Part shown: one piece after another, positions 25,448 to 32,985 of the stretch
Position numbering within the stretch: position 1 is the first letter of the stretch
Layout: every line of letters begins with the position of its first letter
Notes under the pieces: generated by a model
Databases searched by the model: none
What the model was told of the DNA's origin: nothing
Seen by the model: the letters and a program-made list of their open reading frames with translations, nothing else
Program-made: the position numbers and the translations under genes
Source of the DNA: JAPPHA01 sp965242975
Lineage (GTDB): Bacteria > Pseudomonadota > Alphaproteobacteria > Rhodobacterales > Rhodobacteraceae
Length of the DNA: 64,000 nt
Assembly: GCA_965242975.1 (NCBI GenBank)
Contig: CBDETS010000002.1
Location: 62,001-126,000, forward strand
Reading direction: 5' to 3'

Positions 25448-25812
25448 TGTGCTGAACGGGCTGAGAGGCGATGGTCAGGTCGATCTGGCGCATCCGATAC
25501 AGAAGAGAGCCTTGCGCCCGGTTCCGGGCGCGGCGCGGGCCGGGGCGGAAAGCAATACCGCTCAGGCAGGATGACTGATAGGGACCGATGACCGATACCC
25601 GCGACTCGACGAAACAGGATGTGGGGGCTTAGAGTGATTGCTGGCCGGTTGGGGAACGGAACGGATGGGCGCCGTCAGTGATTCTTTTGGCTTGAGCCTG
25701 TCGGATCTGATTGAATCCGAGAACCGGACAGGCTCCAGGGCCTCTGCGGGATCGGAACGCCCACCTTGGCCTGTGCCACGGGGCGTGGTCTTATGCGGGC
25801 GGGAGGAGTCAG
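25448..25812. other. Non-coding gap before the HTH trio
   Basis: No frame here has a convincing start or recognisable protein. It contains a GC-rich stretch near 25515-25550 and the likely promoter of the plus-strand HTH genes. It may include decayed sequence from the gene remnant at 25100-25447. Confidence 0.4.
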
Positions 25813-26589
25813 GTGAGCGGCATGACAGACGGAAACGATTCAAGCATAGAAGGCCATACGACTCCACCCGCCACGCCCGGGCATCAAACACCGCTGGAGC
25901 GCTGGAAGGCGATGGCGAAAGCCGAGAACAACGCGATGCGCGCTGGCAGGTCTCTTTCACTGGAAGCCAACGAGACGGATGCCGACTTCCCCGGCCCCGC
26001 AGGCAACAGGAGCGTGGATGGGCCAACCCTGCAACGCGTGGTCGATCTCTATTACCTGTCCCGGCGTGGCGTGAGATGGATCAGCGCCGAGACCGGCCTG
26101 TCGATGGACGAGGTCCGTAAAATTCTGCAGCACTGGCGGCAGACGTGCAACAAGAGGCTTCTTCCAGCGGTCCAGGCAAAAGACCCCGAGGACGAGATGG
26201 CTTCAGCTGATCCGCCCCTGCCCACACCCTCCCCCATCCCACCACCTGAACCCGCGCAGGACGACGCGCAACGTAAGGCGCGCTTGGCCCTCCTGCTCGA
26301 TGCGGGCCTGTCGCCGCAAGAGGTCACCGCACGAACGGGCTTCTCCGAGGCCGAGGTATGGCGGGCACTGGGGTTGCGCTGTCGTGTCAGCACCGGATAC
26401 GGAACGGGCAGCGCAAAGTCGGAAGAGTTCTACCGCCGCCGCCATGCGCGGGCACTTGCGCTTGCGGCGGACGGATGGTCACCCATCGCGGTGGCCGACC
26501 GATTGGGTCTGACGGTGGAATCCATCAAGCGCGATGCGAAGCTTGTGCGGGTGATGGAGAACGGGGGGTCGCAGCGGGCGTCAGGATGA
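25813..26589 (+). CDS. Multi-HTH protein, first of three paralogues
   Basis: The 258-residue protein starts at a GTG six bases after GGAGG. It has an N-terminal motif ERWKAMAKAENNAMRAG, shared with the two following genes, and three helix-turn-helix segments: RRGVRWISAETGLSMDEV, LSPQEVTARTGFSEAEVW and WSPIAVADRLGLTVESI. Between the first and second lies a proline-rich linker. The repeated resolvase-like HTH units suggest a DNA-binding architectural or regulatory protein. I know no named family that fits. It is followed by two shorter relatives and then by an IHF-like gene, all on the plus strand. Confidence 0.65.
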   Translation: MSGMTDGNDSSIEGHTTPPATPGHQTPLERWKAMAKAENNAMRAGRSLSLEANETDADFPGPAGNRSVDGPTLQRVVDLYYLSRRGVRWISAETGLSMDEVRKILQHWRQTCNKRLLPAVQAKDPEDEMASADPPLPTPSPIPPPEPAQDDAQRKARLALLLDAGLSPQEVTARTGFSEAEVWRALGLRCRVSTGYGTGSAKSEEFYRRRHARALALAADGWSPIAVADRLGLTVESIKRDAKLVRVMENGGSQRASG

Positions 26590-26679
26590 ACGGGTTCAGG
26601 CAATGAGAGCAGCGGTGGGTCGCAGTCCGCGTCTGAGGCAGGTCGAGCCAAAGACCGGGGACAGACTGAGGTAAAGGAT

Positions 26680-26958
26680 TTGGTTGTGGCGGATGATACG
26701 GCGCTGGCGCGGTGGAAAGTCCTGGCGCAAATCGAGAATGCGCGCGCCAGGAAAAACTGGGGCTTTGCGGGCCGAACCGGCTGGCCGGGCGACCTCGGAA
26801 CCGGGTTGCCGCTCTCTTCGAAAGCGCGGGCGGAGCGTAGCAGTCAGGTTCTGGCCCTGTCCCGCGCCGGGCGGTCCATACCGCAGATCGGGCGCGAGAT
26901 GGGGCTCGCCAACACCACGGTCTGGCGGATTCTGCATGGAAAAGTCGGACGGGGATGA
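26680..26958 (+). CDS. Small HTH protein, second of three paralogues
   Basis: This 92-residue protein starts at a TTG (an in-frame GTG lies six bases later) behind GAGG. The N-terminal motif ARWKVLAQIENARARKNW parallels the neighbouring genes. The C-terminal half is a single HTH of resolvase type: LALSRAGRSIPQIGREMGL followed by ANTTVWRILHGKVG. It is four bases upstream of the third paralogue. It looks like a minimal version of its neighbours, one HTH against three. Confidence 0.6.
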   Translation: MVVADDTALARWKVLAQIENARARKNWGFAGRTGWPGDLGTGLPLSSKARAERSSQVLALSRAGRSIPQIGREMGLANTTVWRILHGKVGRG

Positions 26959-26962
26959 GGGG

Positions 26963-27457
26963 ATGACCATACAAGACTGGCAGAGGCTGGCGCGGCAGGA
27001 AAACCGTCGAATGCGCGAGGTCTGGAATTCGGGTCTCGCGGATGCGTACGGCGCAGAGCGGACACTCCTCGTCGAAATCCCAGGCGACCGCCATGCGCTG
27101 GCCGCGCGGCTGAAGCCGCTGTTCGAGGCCGGGCTCCCGGCCGACGAAATCGCAACGCATGAGCGCCTCCCTGAACCTGCGGTCTGGCAGGCGCTGGCGA
27201 TTCATCTGCGTGCCCGACACGGGATGGCCAAGTTCGCGCTGCCGCCGGTGTTTTACCGGATGCGGCTGAAGCGCATCAGCGCACTGCGCGCGACAGGGAT
27301 GAAACGCTGCGAGGTTGCGGCGCAGCTCGGGATCAGCGAATGGGTCATTGATTCTGATCACAAGCGGGTCAGGGAGATGGAAGGACAGGCGGATGCGGGG
27401 TCTGGCGCGACTGAAACACCGGGCGCGCGGAAGGATCAGCGGCACGGGCCGGAGTGA
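26963..27457 (+). CDS. HTH protein, third of three paralogues
   Basis: The 164-residue protein starts at ATG 26963 behind GGATGAGG, four bases after the second paralogue stops, so the two are co-translated. The N-terminal motif QDWQRLARQENRRMREVW matches its neighbours. Two HTH-like units follow: LPADEIATHERLPEPAVW and MKRCEVAAQLGISEWVI. A charged tail ends the protein. The family role is unknown. The repetition of one motif in three tandem genes indicates local duplication with divergence in HTH number. Confidence 0.62.
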   Translation: MTIQDWQRLARQENRRMREVWNSGLADAYGAERTLLVEIPGDRHALAARLKPLFEAGLPADEIATHERLPEPAVWQALAIHLRARHGMAKFALPPVFYRMRLKRISALRATGMKRCEVAAQLGISEWVIDSDHKRVREMEGQADAGSGATETPGARKDQRHGPE

Positions 27458-27542
27458 CATGACGGGGACCGTCTTCATCAACAAGCGAAAGGACGCCTTG
27501 TCTTGAAGTCTGGCGCGGCATCCAGCGCCTGCTTGAGTTGGC

Positions 27543-27583
27543 GTGCCTTTCCTTCGGACGCAAAGACTCCCGAAGAAAGGCAC
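27543..27583. repeat. Stem-loop in the gap before the IHF-like gene
   Basis: GTGCCTTTCCTTCGG (27543-27557) pairs with CCGAAGAAAGGCAC (27570-27583) with a one-base bulge and a 12-base loop. The 27458-27835 gap otherwise contains no gene I can support. The hairpin lacks a T-run, so it is more likely a protein-binding or single-strand site than a terminator. Confidence 0.6.
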
Positions 27584-27835
27584 TGGCGACAGATCCCTTC
27601 CATATGCCATGCAGCGCCCGGCTGATCTTCCGCCATCCGATGCCCGTTCCGACTCTACACCACGCGCGGCGCACCCGAATACCACCCGAATCCGCACTCC
27701 GGAATCCGGCACCGAGACGGAAATCATCTTTGGGCTGCGCGGTCGGGATTGCAGAACCGCAAAACGAACCGGCGCGTTTGCATGACTCTGCCGTCCCGGT
27801 TCAATGGCCCGGTGAAATGGAAGAGGAATGGGACC

Positions 27836-28141
27836 GTGACGAAAAAGGAATTGATCGAAAAAATCTATCGGGAGTTCAGTCAGTCCGGACCCCGCAGCTT
27901 CACCCGCGCGAAAGCGGAGGCGGCGGTGGGCGCGATCTTCGAGGACATCACCGAGGCGCTGGCGCGCGGGGATCGGGTCGAGCTGCGCGGTTTCGGCACG
28001 TTCAGCGTCAGACAATACGACGCCCGGGTCGGCCGCGATCCCCGCAACGGTGAAGCGGTCGCGGTGCCCGAAACCCACCACGTGTATTTCCGACCGGGCA
28101 AACCTGTCAGCATCAGGATCAACGGCGGAGATATCAACTGA
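27836..28141 (+). CDS. IHF-beta-like DNA-bending protein
   Basis: This 101-residue member of the HU/IHF family starts with GTG at 27836 after AGAGGAAT. Features are the N-terminal TKKELIEKIYREFSQ, the helix AKAEAAVGAIFEDITEALARG, the conserved VELRGFGTFSVRQYDARVGR and NPxTGE-like RDPRNGEAVAVPETHHV, and YFRPGKPVSIRIN. The FRPGK end is typical of IHF beta. It would form a heterodimer with chromosomal IHF alpha or a homodimer and bend DNA during plasmid replication, transfer or transposition. Plasmid-borne copies are common. It follows the three HTH genes. Confidence 0.85.
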   Translation: MTKKELIEKIYREFSQSGPRSFTRAKAEAAVGAIFEDITEALARGDRVELRGFGTFSVRQYDARVGRDPRNGEAVAVPETHHVYFRPGKPVSIRINGGDIN

Positions 28142-28285
28142 CACCCTCCCTGCCGCAATCCGGTATCACCCGTTTGGCGAGCCGCGCCACCTTGGGCTAC
28201 TCAAACCATGGGATTTGTCTCGCCGGACGTTTTCGGAACATGTGCGTCCGGTGGAACGATCCCTTACTCGATCACCACTATCACT

Positions 28286-28315
28286 GCCGGGCTCTCATCG
28301 GGTCCGGCTTTTTTC
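28286..28315 (+). terminator. Terminator-like hairpin with T6 run
   Basis: GCCGG and CCGGC (28286-28290, 28304-28308) enclose a 13-base loop and are followed by six T residues. It lies 145 bases past the IHF-like stop codon; no other plus-strand gene is evident between. Confidence 0.5.
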
Positions 28316-28435
28316 TTCGTGCCAACGCCCGGCACGCGGAAATTGACACGAGCGGGGATCACGAACATCCTGTACCCGCTCGTCCGCACTTGGATCGCGC
28401 GTATTCGGGCGGGCACTGTACCTGAAAGCCACTTC

Positions 28436-28467
28436 GGCCAGGCTCCTCGCGGGTCTGGCCCTTTTTG
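28436..28467 (+). terminator. Second plus-strand terminator-like hairpin
   Basis: GGCCAG and CTGGCC (28436-28441, 28455-28460) are followed by CTTTTTG. With the hairpin at 28286 it brackets a stretch of about 120 bases with no supportable gene, in the 395-base gap after the IHF-like gene. Confidence 0.5.
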
Positions 28468-28490
28468 TTTCACACGACACCGAAACACAA

Positions 28491-28511
28491 ACGCCGCCCG
28501 AACCGGACGGC
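28491..28511 (-). terminator. Terminator of the DUF1640-like gene
   Basis: On the minus strand GCCGTCCG pairs with CGGGCGGC (one G-T pair) and is followed by GTTTGTGTTTCG. It lies 25 bases past the stop codon at 28537. Confidence 0.65.
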
Positions 28512-28536
28512 GCTCTCGTGAATATTCCCGGGCGGA

Positions 28537-28863
28537 TCAGTTCAGAAAGGCCGTCGCAAGATCGGTCAGCAATGGCAAAACCAGAAGCCCGACGATCACG
28601 CTGCCGATCAGCTTGATCCAGTGCAAATCACCCTTGACCGCAATCACATCCTCCCGAACGGCCCCGATCTTCGCGTCCATCTCTCCGATCCTGTCATCCA
28701 GCGCGGCAACCGCCTCATCCAGATCGGGCTTGGTAACAAGTTCCGGCGCGGTGGCTCCGGCCAGCCCTTCGACCAGCGCTTCGGCAAGCTCCTCACTCGC
28801 GCCCGCGTCCCTCAGCTTCTTCGAGAACGCCAGCGTGTCGATCTGCAGTGCTGCTTGTGCCAT
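28537..28863 (-). CDS. DUF1640-like coiled-coil membrane protein
   Basis: This 108-residue protein starts at ATG 28863 behind GGAAGGG. The N-terminal half (IDTLAFSKKLRDAGASEELAEA) resembles DUF1640/CCDC90-type proteins. The middle is a coiled coil (LDEAVAALDDRIGEMDAKIGAV), and the C-terminus is one transmembrane helix (IKLIGSVIVGLLVLPLLTDLA). The protein should sit in the inner membrane with a cytoplasmic coiled coil. Such proteins are often encoded in mobile elements; function is unknown. Compare the split version at 642-985. Confidence 0.8.
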   Translation of the reverse strand: MAQAALQIDTLAFSKKLRDAGASEELAEALVEGLAGATAPELVTKPDLDEAVAALDDRIGEMDAKIGAVREDVIAVKGDLHWIKLIGSVIVGLLVLPLLTDLATAFLN

Positions 28864-28997
28864 CAGGGCCCTTCCTTTCTCTCTCATATAACCGCTTTGG
28901 CGCGGCATTTCCATTCCTCACCCGAATGGCGGGACCGGCCCCTGCCTGTCCCGCGTCGGGGGGGCGTTTCAGAACAGGTCCGGTTGCGCGGGCCCGG

Positions 28998-29219
28998 TCA
29001 CGGCTCCGGGCCTGAACTCCACCACAAGGCGCTTCCATGCCTCTCCATCGCCTCGGCCAGTTCGATTAGGGCGCGCTGCGCCGCGCCAAGCCGCTCGGCC
29101 AGATTCCGGACATGGTCCACGCTCATGTCGGCGAAATCGCACGGCTCCCAGCCCCAAACACGGCGTTGACACGGCTCGCACCGAAAAAAACAATCCGTGG
29201 CTTTCAGATACTCGATCAT
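28998..29219 (-). CDS. Small hypothetical protein with CxxC pair
   Basis: This 73-residue protein starts MIEYLKATDCFFRCEPCQRR after a GGGAGAAATT ribosome binding site. The C-x3-C-x2-C pattern near the N-terminus could bind zinc. The rest is helical and acidic (RNLAERLGAAQRALIELAEAMERHG). I do not recognise a family. The upstream 600 bases are non-coding, so it has its own promoter. Confidence 0.5.
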   Translation of the reverse strand: MIEYLKATDCFFRCEPCQRRVWGWEPCDFADMSVDHVRNLAERLGAAQRALIELAEAMERHGSALWWSSGPEP

Positions 29220-29821
29220 GTAATTTCTCCCGTCTGATCGGTTGAGATGTCAGCGCCGGCCTCCCGGCCCGCGCCTTGCTTTCTGTGCCGAAACAGGGGG
29301 AAATCCGGCCAGGGACCGCCGAAGGCGGCTTGCAAGCGGCGCCCCGTCCTTGACCGGATTGGGGGAAACTCCCCCGAGGCCCGCCCCCGGCGGGTCTCCG
29401 GCCGCAGCGCGGTCGCCAAAGACGGTCCGAACAAGAGCGCTTCCTTCGCCACAAGCGCCGGCCGCGCCAGGGACGCAAACGGGATGCGGACTCCGCGATA
29501 GTGGAGACCGCGGGTGCGCAGGGACGGCGCGACGGCCGGGGCCGGGTCAAAGGATTGACAGCTTCGCTGTCAACGGCGTGAGCCGCTTGTCCCTTGACGC
29601 GCGCCCCGGCCCAAAGCGGCGGCCCGGAGCCCCTCCGGACGCCGTCAGGCGGCTGGACCCGGTTGCGGCGCTGGCGCGGCCTCCCCGCGCGCGTCGGGTT
29701 TCGGTGCCGTGGCTCGGCGCAAGCCGTAGTCTCGGCAGCGGAAACCGACCTTTCCCCGCCCGGTGCCTGAAAAACGGAATGGCCGGGGCAGGTTTCCCCG
29801 CCTCGGCCTGCTGCGTTACAG
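29220..29821. other. Structured non-coding block with four perfect hairpins
   Basis: Reading frames here are GC-rich shadows without start signals. Four short perfect inverted repeats are clustered: CCGCC-GAA-GGCGG (29316-29328), GGGGGA-AAC-TCCCCC (29361-29375), CCCGCC-CCC-GGCGGG (29380-29394) and TTGACAGC-TTC-GCTGTCAA (29555-29573). Clusters of hairpins in non-coding plasmid DNA are typical of transfer or single-strand replication origins, or of structured RNAs. I cannot decide which. Confidence 0.5.
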
Positions 29822-30502
29822 TCAGGACCAACCCACCATGCCAAAGATTGCGGGCGCGTCGGTGACGATCTCCACGGCGTCGCGGTCCAGCTTGGCAAAG
29901 GCAAGGCAAAGCGCGACATCCTCGCGGCTGTCATAGGTGCCCAGACAGTCGCCGCTTGCGAGGTCATAGACGGTGAAGCCCGGTTGCCAGATCGGAACCG
30001 CTTGGTGTTTGGCGTCATAATGGCGCTGCTTCGCGCGGCATCTCTGGCAGGTGGCATATCCGGCTTGCGCAGGGCTTCCGCAATCGGTGCATTGACCTTT
30101 TGCGCGGCGCGCGGCCTTGTGGTTCGTCTCATACCGGTAATCCTTGGCCGCACAAGTCGCGCAGAGGCGTTGATCGGGCCTCGGCTCCACCTTGCCGCAT
30201 TTGGTGCACAACCCGGCGGCAATCCGCGCCCGGTAGCGTTTGGCTGCAAGCGCGCGGCCCTTCGCGTGATCATAGCGCGCGCTTCTGTTCGCGGCACAAT
30301 CGGCGCATTCGTTGCGCTTGGGCCGCGCGGGCTGCTTGCCACAACGCACGCAAAGGCCCTTTGCCTTGCGCGCGGCGCTGCGCTTGCGCCACTTGTCACG
30401 ATGCACCTTGAGGCACGCCGGGCACATCTTACGATTGGGAGCCGGGGGGCATTCGCCACAGTCAGAGCATAGACCGGCTGCGGCTCTCTCGTCGCGGACC
30501 AA
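29822..30502 (-). CDS. Multi-CxxC zinc-ribbon repeat protein
   Basis: This 226-residue protein is built of about five repeats of the pattern G-L/Q-C-x2-C-G followed by C-x2-C and a basic helix: GLCSDCGECPPAP/MCPACLKVH, GLCVRCGKQPARP/CADCAANRS, GLCTKCGKVEPRP/LCATCAAKD, GQCTDCGSPAQ/TCQRCRAKQ. Each basic helix carries R/K-rich text (KWRKRSAARKAK, RYRARIAA). A non-repeated C-terminal domain follows (TVYDLASGDCLGTYDSREDV). Zinc-ribbon arrays of this kind bind DNA or RNA. The start is a TTG without a good ribosome binding site, so the true start is uncertain. Confidence 0.72.
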   Translation of the reverse strand: MVRDERAAAGLCSDCGECPPAPNRKMCPACLKVHRDKWRKRSAARKAKGLCVRCGKQPARPKRNECADCAANRSARYDHAKGRALAAKRYRARIAAGLCTKCGKVEPRPDQRLCATCAAKDYRYETNHKAARRAKGQCTDCGSPAQAGYATCQRCRAKQRHYDAKHQAVPIWQPGFTVYDLASGDCLGTYDSREDVALCLAFAKLDRDAVEIVTDAPAIFGMVGWS

Positions 30503-30748
30503 CCGGTCCAGGTGCGCGCCAGCGGATCGAGTCCCCTGCCCCGGACCGCGCCGCGCGCGGGCCGGGTTAATAGCAGGGGGCCAATTTCCTGACCGGATTG
30601 CGCGGGCGCGGGGGATCTCTGCTTTCGTGTGCCCAGGCCACGGGCACCCGGAGCATCAAACCGCGGGGCACGGCTGACAACGGCTTGACGCGACGTCCTC
30701 GATCAGCAGGGTTTCACATCCCCCGTGTCCGGGCATACAGGCTGCCCC

Positions 30749-31312
30749 ATGACACGCGTTCCATTCAATTTCCCGGCCCATCACGATCCGGATAAAGCGC
30801 CTGACCAGGAGGTCCTCGAGCAGCGGCGCTTCACCCCCGAGCAGCACGAAGCCATCCTGCAGGTCTTGCGCATCGCCTGCCAGATCGGGTCCGACGAGGA
30901 TGTGCCTCCGCTGTTCCGCCTGCCGGTGGCTGTGGTGATGACACACACCACATTCAGCGACCTCGCCGTGCGCTACAGGGTCCCGGAAAATCACAAACAC
31001 CCACGTCATCAGGCGCTGGACCACGCCCTGAAGCTCTATTGCACGTCCAGCCAGTACTCCCATGCCATGATCACAGGCGACCGCCGCTACACCCTGGACA
31101 TGGAGCCGGGCGACCCTCTCACCGATGCGGACCGCCAGTCGGGAGAAAACCGCCTCAGGGCCTGCCTCGACCGGCTGGAACGGGCGCGGCAGACCTTGAT
31201 AACCGCACCAAACGGGCCGGGAACATGGAGAGTGAGGCGGCTTGATGCGAGACGGCTTTCGGGTCGACGAGAATTCAGTTCGCCGGGAATGCCCCGCACT
31301 GCTCCGGATTAA
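30749..31312 (+). CDS. Second ProQ/FinO-like RNA-binding protein
   Basis: The 187-residue protein parallels the one at 1592-2101: FTPEQHEAILQVLRIACQIG, then VPPLFRLPVAVVMTHTTFSDLAVR in place of the PLKIGI segment, and LDHALKLYCTSSQYSHAMIT followed by RRYTLDMEPGDPLTDADRQ. The characteristic PLKIGI is replaced here, so RNA binding may be altered. Gene order and motifs place it in the ProQ/FinO superfamily. The C-terminus is basic (RRLDARRLSGRREF). Its stop codon overlaps the end of the frameshifted cold-shock gene on the other strand. Confidence 0.72.
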   Translation: MTRVPFNFPAHHDPDKAPDQEVLEQRRFTPEQHEAILQVLRIACQIGSDEDVPPLFRLPVAVVMTHTTFSDLAVRYRVPENHKHPRHQALDHALKLYCTSSQYSHAMITGDRRYTLDMEPGDPLTDADRQSGENRLRACLDRLERARQTLITAPNGPGTWRVRRLDARRLSGRREFSSPGMPRTAPD

Positions 31313-31514
31313 AGCAGAGACAAATCCTGAGCCGCGTCACGACCGTTGCGGGCGGGTCCGACATCGAACTCGACCCGCTGGTTCTCTTCCAGCGTCACCA
31401 GCCCCGCGCGGTCGAGCGCAGTGATATGCACGAACACATCGCGTCCACCATCATCCGGTAAGATGAACCCGTACCCTTCTCGGTGTTGAACCATTTGACG
31501 GTGCCGCTGCGCAT
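31309..31514 (-). pseudogene. Frameshifted CspA-family cold-shock gene
   Basis: The N-terminus MRSGTVKWFNTEKG starts at ATG 31514 behind AGGGAGAAAG. After the glycine the frame shifts by one base and the remaining cold-shock domain continues as YGFILPDDGGRDVFVHITAL, then TLEENQRVEFDVGP in the neighbouring frame to 31309. A single missing base (GGTACGGG where GGNTACGGG is expected, near 31473) explains the break. RNP1 (KWFNTEKGYGFI) would be intact if the base were present. Without repair the product stops early. Confidence 0.85.
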
Positions 31515-32060
31515 GCGCTTTCTCCCTGGAATTCTGCCAGACCCGGCGTCTTCCGGCCGGATCGCCGGACGCGCTTTAGGCCAGGATCGCGCTTGGGACA
31601 AGAATCCGGTTTCCGATTATGGCATCAGCCTTCAGGACCTCGAGGCCCGATGACGAAACCGGTGCCCGCAATTCCGGCAAACAGGCGCGACGGGCTGGAC
31701 CGCAACGGGTCGTCCCTGTTATCGCGGGCTGTGGACGCAAACGAACCCAGGAGACGAGGTGCCGATGCAATTGCCCGACCTGATACTCAACATGTGGAAC
31801 GTCGCTGATCTTTGATTCAATCAACGACTGAAAACTCAATAAATCAGTAAATCTCGTCATTCATTTCTGACCCAACACGAAAGCGTTGCCCTCCTTCTAG
31901 CGTGACACGCAAGTTTTGCATCACAATGCACAGCACCTACATGGCAAGAAAACTCGTTAGCCTGTTCGGAAGAATCCCCTAGACATATTCTTTGGGGTTG
32001 CGATTACCTATGCTGAGCAAGCCTCGACCACAACATGAACATCGAATAGCAGGTCTGGAT
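31515..32060. other. Intergenic transition to lower GC
   Basis: No supportable gene lies in these 546 bases. From about 31800 on, the base composition drops compared with the backbone to the left, which marks the border of the exopolysaccharide region. No clear inverted repeat or direct repeat was found at the border. Confidence 0.4.
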
Positions 32061-32972
32061 TCAGCTGCTCGTCGCAGTAAAGTCAGGAAGTAAGCATTCC
32101 TTGATCGCAAGCCGCCAAGCATCTGGGTCAAGGTTGCAGAATGATATTCTTGCATCGCCCTCTCGATCACGCAGCCCATCAACTTTGTTGGCGATCACGG
32201 TGCGGTGCGCGGCAAGCGCTTCGTCCAACACGAGTCCGTAAGCCTCCCATCGCGACGGGATCGCGACGATATCAACCGCTTGATAAGCCTCTGCAGGATC
32301 TTCGGCGTGGCCCCGGAATTCAATGCGTGGGTCGCCCTCTGCCAGTTCCTCAAGGTATGAACGCTGGCTGCCTTCGCCAAAGATCAGCAAACGCGCCTCC
32401 GAGGCTTGGGTCGACCGAAAGCCCTGGATCAGGATGTCGAACCCTTTCTGCCGCTCCAGACGCCCGATGGCACCGATTGTGGTTCTGGTTTTGGGGGGAG
32501 TTGTCTTCCGGGCCAACTGCTCAAGATCGACGGTTGGAGGAATGACTGTCAGCTTGTCTGACGCTGCTAGACGGCGTTCCTTCATCCAGTCAGACTGCGC
32601 ATGGCTGACCGCGACCACCTGATCAAAGAAAGAATAGATCACCCGCAGCATCGCAAAGAACCGACGTTTATGCGGGACATTCAGGGTGGTGAATGCCCGG
32701 GTATAGCTATGTTCGACATGGACCATCCGTGTGTCCACGTGCAATGCCCTGAGGGCCGAGAACGCGGGCAGGCTTCTCCAGCTTGGTACAACGTGGGACA
32801 CAATGACATCCGCCTTCAGTTTGCCCCACGAAAACGCGGAACGTTTGACCTTCAAGACCTTTTGCTCGACCGCGCCGGACAGGTCTGGCCGCGTCATAAG
32901 ATGGTCGAGCATTCGCATCACACCGCCCGCGGTTGTGTCATCTACCAGATGGAGGATATTTTTCTTTGTCAT
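32061..32972 (-). CDS. Glycosyltransferase family 4
   Basis: This 303-residue GT-B glycosyltransferase has an N-terminal acceptor domain starting KKNILHLVDDTTAGGVMRML and a C-terminal donor domain with TIGAIGRLERQKGFDILIQ, LLIFGEGSQRSYLEELA and the sugar-nucleotide motif IVAIPSRWEAYGLVLDEALA (E-x7-E). It would add a sugar to the lipid-linked repeat unit on the cytoplasmic face of the inner membrane. I used ATG 32972 as the start. It is the last gene of the minus-strand run 36142 to 32061 with two GT2 enzymes and the flippase. Confidence 0.85.
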   Translation of the reverse strand: MTKKNILHLVDDTTAGGVMRMLDHLMTRPDLSGAVEQKVLKVKRSAFSWGKLKADVIVSHVVPSWRSLPAFSALRALHVDTRMVHVEHSYTRAFTTLNVPHKRRFFAMLRVIYSFFDQVVAVSHAQSDWMKERRLAASDKLTVIPPTVDLEQLARKTTPPKTRTTIGAIGRLERQKGFDILIQGFRSTQASEARLLIFGEGSQRSYLEELAEGDPRIEFRGHAEDPAEAYQAVDIVAIPSRWEAYGLVLDEALAAHRTVIANKVDGLRDREGDARISFCNLDPDAWRLAIKECLLPDFTATSS

Positions 32973-32985
32973 GGTGATACCCCTC

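Noticed and set aside
23036..25591. 851-codon open frame on the plus strand
   Set aside because: It is the antisense shadow of the intact IS1634-family transposase; composition and codon positions are those of a complementary frame.
26525..28144. 539-codon minus-strand frame across the HTH and IHF-like genes
   Set aside because: It overlaps four supported plus-strand genes and has no domain; typical GC-rich shadow.
28264..28488. 74-codon minus-strand frame between two terminator-like hairpins
   Set aside because: No ribosome binding site and no recognisable pattern; I could not support it as a gene.
29216..29452. 78-codon minus-strand frame
   Set aside because: Overlaps the hairpin-rich non-coding block, basic/proline-rich, no start signal.
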